Part shown: piece by piece, positions 54,332 through 64,000 of the stretch
Position numbering within the stretch: position 1 is the stretch's first letter
Layout of the letters: each line of letters starts with the position of its first letter
Assembly: GCA_015499995.1 (NCBI GenBank)
Contig: JADNRV010000220.1
Coordinates: forward strand, 1 to 64,000
DNA length: 64,000 bases
Direction of reading: 5' to 3'
Origin: Flammula alnicola
Lineage: Eukaryota; Basidiomycota; Agaricomycetes; Agaricales; Strophariaceae
Program-made: the position numbers and the translations under genes
Notes under the pieces: generated by a model
Seen by the model: the letters and a program-made list of their open reading frames with translations, nothing else
Told to the model about the DNA's origin: nothing
Database searches by the model: none

Positions 54332-55179
54332 GTTAATAAACCTCCTGCGTCAACGAACCCTCCGACAAAAGATAGTGCTGGTGATGGGGAGGAATCATCG
54401 ATATAGACGGAAACTGGAAGTATATGTGCATTACGGGCATGTTGGTTGGAAATTGTTGAATGAGATGTCATCAAGGAGAGACTTGACAGACGCGATAGAA
54501 AACCACAGCTTGAGCTAGAGGGTTAACACTGATTTCATACATAGACTATGCTTAGGACTTTAAGCACCAGCCTGCTCAGCAACAGGGATCATGTGATAGT
54601 GTATCCGCCTCGTGGCCAATCTATCCAGAATGTACACCGGTTCTGTCAAGGCTTGTAAAGCAGTGTCGTCTAGATTATGCTGTCTGAATGAAGAAAGACA
54701 ATCCATGAGATATGGACCTTCACTGGTAAGAAATACTCGTTAGATACTTACAAGTTTTTGGGAGTCGACTGGAAATAAAGAGAGGAAAAAGTTCGAGCAA
54801 GTGACGCCACTGTGTAAAAATGTCTAGAGCAAATGCGGTCGTGTGATCAAGCAACGGCGAGTCGCCTCTTTAAATTTTAGTAATCGCTCAGGCTGGGCTA
54901 TTCAGGGATGATCGATGATCAAAGCATCAGGAAAGATAGAACAGCATTTCCGTCGATGTGTGAGAGTACTATATTTTCTATGTACACACCATGTCTGTAG
55001 AAAAATTTCAAGGCTGTAAACGGGGAACGCAGGAGACCTGGCTTGAAGGAATGATGTCAGATTACGAGTCCTATTTATAGGAATCGTTCTTTTTACTGAA
55101 CCCACCCCAGAAAAAAAAACCGTAACGGTGAAACACCGCGCGAATATATTTCCTAATTAGAGTGATGGCATCATTTAAA
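54332..55179. other. decayed 5' end of F-box (c), then gene-free DNA
   Basis: 54340-54478 is homologous to the 5' coding end of F-box gene (b). Beyond it no gene was recognised. Confidence 0.5.
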
Positions 55180-56785
55180 TTACATAATTGTCATACGAGG
55201 GTCCGCCAGCACAGCGTCTGCATGCTCGAGCAGTGTCCGCGAGCACAGCACAGACAGCAACCACAAACGGCGATCACTAATAACGATGGCGAATAGTGAC
55301 AAACAGCGAGCACGGGTGAGCACGAACACGGATGACAGACGACCGCAAGCATGGACACTGCGTTTGAATGTCCCAGCGCGATGTTGTGCACCACCAACCC
55401 GCCCTCTGCATCCCCAGCCACACGTCTCTGACCAACGGCCACCACCCTCACCGCTGTGTATTGCAGCTACACCCGGTGCCGCATTCCCAAATGCCATCGC
55501 CGCCCGGTGCCCGACATCCGCTCTGCACCTCCACCCTCCATATCCAGCTTTCCTAGTTGTGCGCGCATCAGCGCATCCATCTATGATATATTGCTTGGCG
55601 CCTCCACCCATGCACCTCTGAACTACGGCCACCACCCTCGATGCCGGTAACACCTACAGCCTGCGCCGCTCATTCCCAAACACCACCAATGCCCATAACC
55701 TCCACTCCGCATCTCCACCCTTGCCGCAGCCCTCTCCTCCCTTCTATGCAGCCACCACCCCAAATATACAGGTCATACGAGAAGACAACGGGGATTCCTC
55801 AGGAGCACGTGCAGCAATTGCCGCTGCCGTGATACGATACAACAGCGAGGGATCTGAGGGATCGGCGTCTGCTGCTGCCGTGATATGACAACAATGAGGA
55901 GCACTGTCTCAAAACAGCGAGGGCCACCACCGTCTCCAGCGATCACCATCATCATCTTGATATAACGTGGAGGGCTAGCAGCAGCAACCGGCGCCGCCAT
56001 TTTGATACGATGAGGAGGGCTGTCAGCGACCGGCGCTGCTGTCTCGATATAACGAGGAGGGCCAGTAACAACACCAGCAACCGCCGCCGCCGTCTCGATA
56101 TGACGAGGAAGGCCAGCAGCCACCGTAGGCCCGCAGGGAGGTGAGTTACCGCTGCACCACGTCCCACGCATGATGACACTAATTCCCCCAAGGCTTCTGC
56201 CTTGCTGTTCCTCTCGTTCGACCACGCGAACGCCCACCACTGCCCGGACCCAGATGACACTGCTACTTTCCCCGACACCAACACCTAGGACCACTGGATA
56301 TGATGAAGGCGAGCCGGAGAGGGAGCCACCGCCGTTTCAATATGACAACGAGGGCCACCACCACCACCTCCGGTGACCACTTTTGTCGTCTCGATACGAC
56401 GAGGAGGGACAGCAACAGCAACCGCCGCCGCCTCCGAGCGTCTCAGGTCAGCTGAGCACGAAGTCCACCATCTCCACACCATCAACGAGGCTCTGGTGTT
56501 GAACCGCGCTGGTGCAACTCCCCTCACTCCCTCTAGCTGAATGTAGTCAAGTTTGGCATGGGTGGTGGAACCAGCGGCGGCAGGAGGCCGCTGCTGCAGC
56601 TAGTGGGGGTGCAGGTACTGTGGGTGCGGGTGGTATACTTGGTACTGCGACGCCGGCTGCTACTATGCCTGCGGTGACTGAGCAGAGGACATATGTCTTC
56701 AATGTAAGTAATAGATGTCTTCCAGTATATTATTCTTTTCATATACTTCTCGACTTTGTAAGATATATTTCAAGTGCCTTCTGAC
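55180..56785 (+). repeat. degenerate C/G-rich repeat tract, probable relic of a repeat-rich coding region
   Basis: Between about 55790 and 56440 a 50-65-bp unit recurs: TCGATATGACGAGGAGGGCC followed by AGCAGCAACCGCCGCCGCCG. In one plus frame it reads RYDEEGQQQPPPPPS repeatedly, each time soon broken by stops or shifts. From about 56440 the plus strand reads AEHEVHHLHTINEALVLNRA and TPLTPSS, then a stop. After a frame change come SGGAGTVGAGGILGTATPAA and TEQRTYVFN with a GTAAGT. It looks like the decayed remnant of a Gln/Pro/Gly-rich protein gene. The 55180-55750 part is Pro/Ala/His-rich in several frames without clear structure. Confidence 0.5.
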
Positions 56786-59217
56786 TAGAAAGAACGACTG
56801 AACAAAAGGACTTGAAAAGGACTCGTAATGCCGGGCGCAGCCACGGCCCGCACAACCAAGTATAAATATGGCATTGGAAGACGTTCATGAACCCGCAAAT
56901 ATCCCGTCGGCACATCTCAGCCGCTCGAACAGCTTTCTAATGGTCCGACATATCGCTGTCACAAGTTGACCGCCCATCAGCATGTTCCGCAAGAATTAGG
57001 CTCAGTGCTCGGCATCCGTTGTTTTACACGGCCGTGATAACGGCGCCCGGAGGGCATACGCCACATCAAGGCTGCGGTATCCACTACCACCTGAGAGATC
57101 TAACTGAAGTTCAGATACCAACCTAAGTCGGTCATCACATTCTCAACCGCTTTAACCACAGCCGGTCATACTCCGCTACATCTACAATTCGTCTTAACTT
57201 TGGTCAAAATACACAGGATAGACTTCGCGAAAATTTAGTTCTAATTCCAAACGGCTTGTTCTATGAACGGCGCCGTGATATTTAATTATATCATGTTGTC
57301 GCAGCCCACTCACCCCACTCCGCAGCTATATTGCAAACCAGTGTTGCTCCTCATCGTGGATTCTTCTAGAATAGCCAGGCTTTTTTTGCAGACTCGATAA
57401 CTTGGGATTTTTTTTTCTGGTCACAAGACCAGAATTCGGAGTGGGAGAATCGGACTACCTGGAATCGCCCTTGCGTGAAAAAAGGTTTCACCCCCCAAGG
57501 GTAGATCACGAATAATTGATAGAAGCAAAGAACAATAGCTTGCTTTGTTTTCCACCGTTTCTTTGTTCTGAATCTGCTGCGCTAATCTCTGGGAATTGTA
57601 AGTACAGAGTATCTCCTCGAAGCTGCGAGCCATCGGCACTATTCTCTCAGCTTTGGGAATTGCACGAAGTATCTCCTTGAAGCTGCGAGCTATCGGCACT
57701 ATCCCACTCCGAAAGCGAGAGTCAAGGACATTAGTAGAGAAAGCCTAGGTAATCATGATTTCCAAATTTCAATACATTTTCTATCGGCGGAAAAGGTGTC
57801 GCTATCTGCTTGGTCTTGAGCCAACAAGAAGCCTTCGTTTATCCTTCGGTCCCGACCACCTGAGTCTGGGGTATGACCGTGGATTAGTGAACTGATTATT
57901 GTAACGTATACCAGGGAAGTAATCAATGTCTGACCGTCAAGGGTGAAAGATAGATTATAAATGGATGGCTAGCGGAGTATTTCAATGGAGATGATAAACC
58001 GATGTTTTGACAAATGCAGAGGGTGAACTCAACGAACTTAAATTCCATACCATCGCACCGAATTTACTCTTTGTTAACCTAAGATCCTATCGCCAATCCA
58101 AGACTAAATATCGATATAATTCACCCACCCTCAGGTATGTCCTGAACGCAAAGCGTGCGTAACTTACATATTATGTACTCCTTTAAGGCTTTACTAGTGT
58201 TCTAGCCAATCGATGAGTAATTACTCATCATTTTGTCATCTCGTCTTCTTTACACAGCGACTGTCAAGTCCGAGGGTCGTACGCGGGGAAGGAATGGTGA
58301 CGTGGAGCACTTTCCAATTATTCTATTATGTGAGATACGTCAGGCCTATCTAGGCCTATCTACACTGATGACATTGTTACTGCCGTCTAATCTGATACTG
58401 CCGTCTAATCTGATACCGCAGTTCCTTCCGTTTGGCGCGTCATTAAACCGCAGCACAATGAGGATCAGAAGCTGCCAGGCCGGCAAGGGCTGGACGCTGG
58501 CAACCAGCTGGCAACTGCAGGCAACTGCCTAATGTGGTCCGTTGAACATGCTCTAACGCCCTTTGTAAATCGTCTGAGCACGGCTGCACGGCACCAGGTA
58601 CATACTGCTAAAAATATATCTCCCCTGACGCTGCGGACCCGAGATGTCGGCCGGAACTGAACGTGCAACGCTTAGGGACTTCCAAAATATGCACGAGTCA
58701 ACTGCAAGAGATACCTGGTCAGTAATATGCTGGTCCGAAGTTTTCAGGGAGCTTGTCGTAGATCACATTGCCAGAACCATGGAGTGATTGTACTGATAAG
58801 AACTGCCTTGAAGACAATGCCGATATTCAGCCCTTCATTTGAATATTTTTAGCCATCATTAAGCTATTTTTAAACATCTATTTTTGTCCACTGACCTTTT
58901 TTTTTACATACGAACCGTTATTCTTACCCACCCAACAACTGCCCACATCAAGGGGTTGCCTATTCCTGAATGCAGCCGGTAGAAAAACGGATTTGTTTGT
59001 CGTGTGCCTCACTAGATTCACATTTTCCCGTTTTCTCCGTCACCATTTCCTTTCCTTAAACTCCTTGTGCTCCCACGGCTACCCTACCGTTGCGTCGCAT
59101 ATCTTTGACTTCATAAAACCCTATCCATTTTTCCGTGAGTGTTTTTGTCTTCCAACTCCCGTTCCGAGTTCTCTCAAATAGGCTAGCTCTGATCTCATTC
59201 TCAGATGGTAAACGACC
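56786..59217. other. gene-poor interval upstream of the Stealth gene
   Basis: 2.4 kb with no convincing ORF, tRNA or transposon ends. Apart from the local direct repeat at 57592-57702, a short duplicated TCTAATCTGATAC element occurs near 58386-58415. Confidence 0.4.
57592..57702 (+). repeat. two-copy direct repeat, about 50 bp each
   Basis: Copies at 57592-57641 and 57653-57702 share TGGGAATTG, AGTATCTCCT(c/t)GAAGCTGCG and ATCGGCACTAT with a few changes. It accounts for the repeated SFEEIL-like peptide in a minus-strand ORF, which is not a credible gene. Confidence 0.75.
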
Positions 59218-62016
59218 ATGCCGCTACCTTACGACCTTGAGGCTGTCTCTCCCTCATGGTCTTTCTCGTCCGCCTTTCGCCACCGCCGCTCCTTCCCATT
59301 CTACCTCAACCCACACAGACGTATTGTTCTTCTAATTACCGTCGGATCACTTGCTTTGGTGATCTACTTCAACAAACTTCTTCCCTTCTCGTTACATACA
59401 GCAACCATCGACTTGCCCACAACTCAAGACCAACTCGCCTTACTTCCCTCACAATGTCCTGTTCGCCCAACTCCCTTTCTTTACCCTTCAAATTCGTCAA
59501 ATTTATACCTGGTTTTCACCCCCGCCGACCCAGCGCCGGCAGATATCACTGTCCGAAGAATAGGTGTTCACGATGAGATCTCGGATGAATGCCTTGAGGA
59601 GTGGTTTAGGGAGGGAAAGTGGTCAGGCGCGTGCTTGCATTTGAAGATGGAGGAACCAAGGATAGACTTGGTGTGGACATGGGTAAATGGGAGGTAAGTA
59701 ATCGAGGGGGGCTTCGCGTTTTTTTCCTTCTTAACTCACTATTCCCTTCGTGTTCACCTTTAGTGACCCCCTCCACCTCGTAGCTCGCGAGGCCCATCCC
59801 ATCCCGCCACCGAAGCCTCCTCAACTTCAACCCAGTTCTGCAATCAGGGAAAAGCAGTACCGACAACATGATGAATTACGGTACTCAGTAAGGTCGGCTA
59901 CAGCCGCAACGAAAAGTTGGAAGCGGAGTACATTTCACTTGGTAGCGAACAGTTATTCTCTGCCGCTGTCTCCCTATGAGGGAGAGGGGAAGGACGTTAG
60001 GTATGGGCTGAGGTTGGGTCAGGTTCCACAATGGCTCGATTTGTGGAAGATCGGTGACGAGGCACCGAGCCTCACGATACATCATGGTGAGTGAGCTCTT
60101 AAATATTCGGGGTCGCCAGGACTTGTGTCTGCACTTTTATCGTCAGCGGCTAACGATCATATCCTCAGACGTTGATATCTTCCATCTCCTTCCTTCGTCA
60201 CCGAACAAGGAAATCCTCAACGCTGACCTCGCTGCCTGGCGTGAAGCCTCTCTTCCTACCTTCAACAGGCAAGTTGTTTGTTTCTTCACTGCGGGCGTTT
60301 ATGCTCAATATCTCTTCCTCCAGCTTAGCCGTTGAAAGTCAACTGGGGAATCTCCCTGCCGACGACGTCTCTGACATCACGTTCGTCCTCTCATTCTTAC
60401 CGTTGTATCTGGGTGACTGACAACTCCCTTACTCATTCAGTGTCTTTATTATGGATGACAACTTCATCTTGCGCCCCCTGTCGACGTCCTCCTTCTATTC
60501 ACCCATCCATGGTCCTGTCCTTCAATTACAACCGGATCTTTTGGTGGACCCAGCAGGAAAGCATCCAAACCCCCCTGGCTGGTCCGAGTGGCGTGGCCTT
60601 GAAACCGCCGCTTCTCGTGCGTATCTTCTTCGTTCCTCTCGATTATCCTCCAGCTATACCGACTGATGTTCGCCCCTCCTTTAAGGTCTTTCCGAGCGCT
60701 TCGGTTCTCGAGGACGCCCCTACATGGTTCACAACGCCCGATCCATCCCTCTGCCACTTCTTCACGAGGCGAGTTTAGCCTTTCCTTTGGCTTTCTCCAG
60801 CACCGCGACCAGCCGGTTCCGAGGGCAGGACCCCTCGAGACCCGAGACACACACACTCTGGTTGGCGACACAATTTATAGTTGAAAGGCACCGCGAGGTG
60901 AGCAATCTTTCTATCTCGCGCAGCCTTTTTACCAGCACAAAAAATTGACCTACTTGTCTCGTTTTTCCAGGCGCTGTTGTGGAGCTGGGTGGTCGGCAAG
61001 TGGGGAGGTGAGAAAGGGTCAATCACTAGAGAAGATAAGGAGAAGATGTGGCTCGAGGTTGGCGGGGAAAGCGGAGAAGAGGAGACGGAAGTCCCGTGGC
61101 CGAAGCGGGATAGCAGACTGAACTCGAGGCAGGAGCTACAGACTGCTCGGCTGCCCGATCCTGGCACAACTAACTATGCTTTTCGTACGTTCTCCGTTTC
61201 GCCTTGTATTTCGAAATCTGTGCTTATCCTCTACCGTAGTCTCTTCCGACGGCTACCCGTATACCTACCTTCCCTTGAGAAAGTATTATCCCCTGCCACC
61301 TCATCAGAATGGCTGGGCCGACTTCGCTTCAGGCGAAACACGTATGGCTTGCAAGATAGATCGAAAACAATGCTTCAACAACGATTCAAATGAGCCGGCC
61401 GTTGAGATGCTCAAACGGATAATGGTGGACAACCCAACATGTGGCGACTGTAGTAAGTCATTTAAAATTTTGTTTCTCTGCTACACTCTCCTCTTCGTAA
61501 CGTGGAATCTTATATTATCGCTTCGTTCCATTTCTTCTAGTCATATCTGCACTAATCAATTTATCTGGCCCCACCGGGTTTTCTGCCTTCCTCCCTCCAC
61601 CGACCTCTCCTCAGACGTCTACCTCATACCCTTCTTCCACACCAACGTACCTTCCTCTCACCCTACCCTCCCTCCTCACCTTCTCCTACCCTTCCAACAA
61701 TCCCCGTCTCTTCGCCCTTCGCTTAATACAGAGATACTCCTACGTTCTCGGGGCAACCCCAAACCGCTTCTTCGGCGCCACGAGCGCCTCCGACACCGCC
61801 TTGCGTCTGAAAGTCATTGATACTCAAGATAAAGATCTGGCCTTCCTTTGCATTAATGATGACATGTCCACGACTGACCCATCCTGGCTGGCGCTTATGG
61901 ATACGACACTCCAGTCATGGATGAAGGGTAGATGGCCACATAAATTGGAGTTTGAGAGGGACGAAACGAAGGCGATAAGGGTGATGGACCATCGACAAGA
62001 CGATTCCTGTGTATGA
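59218..62016 (+). CDS. Stealth-domain phosphotransferase (Xpt1-like), type II membrane protein
   Basis: Stealth proteins transfer sugar-1-phosphates (GlcNAc-1-P in animal GNPTAB, Xyl-1-P in cryptococcal Xpt1) onto glycans in the Golgi. Nine exons: 59218-59693, 59764-60086, 60169-60268, 60324-60380, 60441-60616, 60686-60897, 60971-61184, 61240-61452, 61541-62016 (2,247 nt, 748 aa, in phase). The third intron is GC-AG (AG|GCAAGT). A signal anchor lies near residue 40 (RIVLLITVGSLALVIYF). CR1: PRIDLVWTWVNGSDPL. CR2: DELRYSVRSATAATKSWKRS, FHLVANSYSLPL, then LPTFNSLAVESQLGNLP and VFIMDDNFILRPLS (catalytic-type DDN). CR3: RPYMVHNARSIPLPLLHEAS. CR4: LAFLCINDDMSTTDPSWLAL. The donor substrate is not deducible. 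Confidence 0.92.
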
Positions 62017-62129
62017 TAAATTATACTTTTGTTCGATTAACTCACATATATTGTGGACGCTCATTTGGGCTTGTTGGGACTACATTAGATGTAGATACCC
62101 GTACTAATATTTGTATACATCATTTACTT

Positions 62130-63560
62130 TAACATCATAGACCCGTTGAACAGTAGCCACTGTCAAGAGAATTTCTCGACGAGAGTCATCGGGCTAGTAG
62201 GTATCGTCCAGCGGTATTCCTCTCATTAGAGAGCGCATCGATGAGCTATTGAACACCTGACGAATTTCATGTTCCGAACGGCTCGTGAAGAGAAAGAGAA
62301 AGGGAAGCCTAATTGCTGGACTGCTGCTGGGAGGGTAACCAGGATTTCGCTCTGCGAACTGGGATCATCACATTCGTCCAACCCATCGACAATGACGAGT
62401 CGGGGTCATACATTTGGAGAGCCCTGATCTTCATCTTTCACGGCAATTTGATTGACCGGTTTGACGAGCAGCGCCTGTGTTTGGGAGGCGATAGATCGGA
62501 AAAATAGGGATGAACCGTGCTCAAGGGCCATTGCCACATCAGCCCGTGTTTCTGGAACTGATAGACAGAGCTGATAAGGAAGACTCAGGTAAAATGGTTT
62601 TGTTGTTGCGACCTGCCGACGCGCGCGAGAAAAAGAACGAGCCGGCAATATGGCGATCCAAATGCAGTCAATGCATTATCATCTCCAGCCGGCCAAATTA
62701 TTGGGAATCTGCAACGACTACCATACTAGAATGTTTGCTAGGGAAGCTTTCGAATGTCTAGCTCTTACGCCATTCCATACCCTTAGCCAGGACGATATTA
62801 ACATGATTGGATATGAGAACCTATTTGCTCTTGCAAAGGTCAAAGAAGTCGTCCAGGAATTTCACCAAATACTAGCAAATGAGCCACCTAAAATTAGCCA
62901 GCATCATGAAAATTGCGATGAGGATTGGAATACGATCTGGCGGAATGGTGTGGGAAGACTTCTGTTGGACGGAAGAAATCAGATAACACGGACCAGGATG
63001 TCACACGGTGGAACTCTTTGACATACGGTACTTATTACCATTACAGCACCAAAGAAAGCATATTTATCTGAGCTCTATTGGATATTTATATGCAACAATA
63101 CATACTTAAAGGGTGCCTATATACAACCAGCTGAGGTGTAGGGATGGTGCTATATGGTGTTCTATCGAGTTGGGACCATTTGGCGCGCGGCGGTAAATGG
63201 CGCGCACGTGGGAATAAATGTGCATTTGGAGAGCCATAGGCGGCTAAGCCATACGGCAAGAATCCCAGCTTATGACTGTCAATACCCCAGCTTCTCAGGC
63301 TGCGCACATTTCAGCGACAGTCTGGAAAACTTTGACTGTCCCTAATGGCTGATTTGCCTCATCCCGCTGGACCATACATCCATAAAAAACATTGAAGGTT
63401 CTCAGGGTCCTCAATCCAGTCCATAGTCTTTAAAATAATGGCTTGTGACTGTCGGGTTTGAGGGTGACATTTAGGTAGATTGAAACGCTCTGCAGAGTCG
63501 TAAAAAGCGCCAGAAGTGATATTTTGTCGAAGTATTTCCACGGCTAACAGAGATTTCGTC
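62130..63560 (-). pseudogene. NACHT-type STAND NTPase, decayed and interrupted
   Basis: Minus-strand pieces in several frames. 63359-63541: FYDSAERFNLPKCHPQTRQS, WIEDPENLQCFLWMYGPAG*GKSAI, where TGA sits inside the Walker A loop. Then QTVAEMCAA*EAGVL, about 600 bp of unrelated DNA, and GSFFFSR at 62640. After more shifts come YQLCLSVPETRADVAMALEH, LFFRSIASQTQALLVKPVNQ, Walker B LVIVDGLDECDDPSSQSEIL and LFTSRSEHEIRQVFNSSSMR. This is the fungal NACHT layout for NLR-like proteins of self/non-self recognition. At least three stops and several frameshifts make it non-functional. No C-terminal repeats were found before 62130. Confidence 0.85.
62650..63021 (+). pseudogene. orphan coding-like fragment inserted in the NACHT relic
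   Basis: An open frame of 123 codons on the opposite strand to the NACHT pieces, lying exactly in the gap between Walker A and GSFFFSR. It reads REAFECLALTPFHTLSQDDI, ENLFALAKVKEVVQEFHQIL and EDWNTIWRNGVGRLLLDGRN. Composition and charge pattern look protein-coding, but I cannot name a family. Start ATG 62650 may not be original. Probably part of a larger gene carried in by an insertion. Confidence 0.4.
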
Positions 63561-63945
63561 CAAATCAGTTTGTGCCTGCCCTCGAATTGTTTTGTGAGCT
63601 CAACGCACCTCGAGCGTGCCTGGCATCGGCTCCCATGCTATGGACATGGAAATGGTTCACATTCCCCTGCTCTACGTTTGTAAACTGTCCCCCCGATGAT
63701 CGAGAATGCTTGTGCTTGGGATAACAGACCGTCTGATTTCAACTCACCAATTAGAGCTGCAACCACATTATTCTCATTTACGAAACCCAGAAAATTATAA
63801 GAGGAAGAAAATGGCAGAGAAATGTCTCTTTCAATCGGAGTGATGTATGTATACGTTCACGGCTAACCCAGGGATGGCTGAAGGCTACTATGTGCGTAAT
63901 ATAGTAAACTTGAAGCGTTCTGCCAGTTACTGTAGTTAGCGAATA
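63561..63945. other. 3' flank of F-box (d), duplicated from the (b) region
   Basis: 63810-63945, read on the minus strand, is nearly identical to 51704-51835: TTCGCTAACTACAGTAACTG, TTCAAGTTTACTATATTA and GGGTTAGCCGTGAACGTATA occur in both. The rest (63561-63809) holds nothing recognised apart from the probable 5' side of the NACHT relic. Confidence 0.75.
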
Positions 63946-64000
63946 TCAGTGTACTGACGATATTGCCATGTCTAGAACAAATATTTCTTGAAGAGGCCAG
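63946..64000 (-). CDS. F-box protein, local family member (d), 3' end only
   Basis: The last 18 codons before the right edge read WPLQEIFVLDMAISSVH and stop at 63946-63948, matching member (b) (WPEIFVLDLAISSVH). The remainder lies outside the window, so integrity is unknown. Confidence 0.75.
   Translation of the reverse strand, partial: WPLQEIFVLDMAISSVH

Noticed and set aside
57421..57699. 92-codon minus-strand ORF with repeated SFEEIL peptide
   Set aside because: Explained by the two-copy direct repeat at 57592-57702; no homolog pattern.

Overview
The window is nuclear DNA from a filamentous basidiomycete, most likely a mushroom-forming Agaricomycete. The evidence is genes broken by many 45-100 nt GT-AG introns, large lineage-specific F-box families, a secreted-protein family and a NACHT/STAND relic of mushroom type, and an Ngaro-type tyrosine-recombinase retrotransposon. 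All identifications come from reading translations and comparing them with remembered family patterns; no search was run. Exon junctions were checked for reading phase, and gene models with full exon lists add up to whole codons.

Layout. 1-6.5 kb: 5' half of the purine gene ADE6 (left edge), two decayed gene fragments, the sorting nexin SNX3/GRD19, and the first member (a) of a local F-box family. 7.5-13.7 kb: an 11-exon secreted GMC oxidoreductase and a large glycosylated membrane protein. 13.8-16.6 kb: a duplicated block in which an F-box relic, a small two-exon gene and a 5' fragment of COG3 occur twice. 17.1-24.7 kb: a secreted protein with a hairpin MITE upstream, the intact Golgi-tether gene COG3, and a Sec2-type Rab exchange factor. 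25.4-30.7 kb: a decayed F-box gene, a 31-bp perfect palindrome, an F-box/LRR-like gene and a 2-oxoglutarate/Fe(II) oxygenase.

30.9-42.9 kb is a stack of nested mobile elements. The outer element is a long-TIR non-autonomous element (3-bp TSD, TIR starting CAC). An Ngaro retrotransposon with textbook split direct repeats (A1-B1-A2-B2) sits inside its right TIR, 8 bp from the end. Inside the Ngaro are a 413-bp hAT-type MITE in gag (8-bp TSD), a second MITE in RNase H, and a 4.8-kb palindromic fold-back element of 163-bp repeats in repeat A2 (9-bp TSD). The Ngaro is dead: gag and recombinase each carry an in-frame TGA, the RT has VDN instead of VDD, and RNase H is internally deleted.

43.2-49.6 kb: a broken short-chain dehydrogenase, an anion:cation symporter of the allantoate-permease type, and a conserved membrane-anchored protein. 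49.8-54.3 kb: two F-box paralogs (b, c) tail to tail, separated by an F-box relic and a monooxygenase relic. 55-59 kb: a degenerate repeat tract and gene-poor DNA. 59.2-62.0 kb: a nine-exon Stealth-domain phosphotransferase like cryptococcal Xpt1. 62.1-63.6 kb: a NACHT NTPase pseudogene. The right edge holds the 3' end of a further F-box paralog (d).

The housekeeping genes (ADE6, SNX3, COG3, SEC2, Stealth) concern purine synthesis, endosome/Golgi traffic and glycan phosphorylation. They are not an operon-like unit. Between them lies a fast-evolving layer of F-box copies, relics and transposons.
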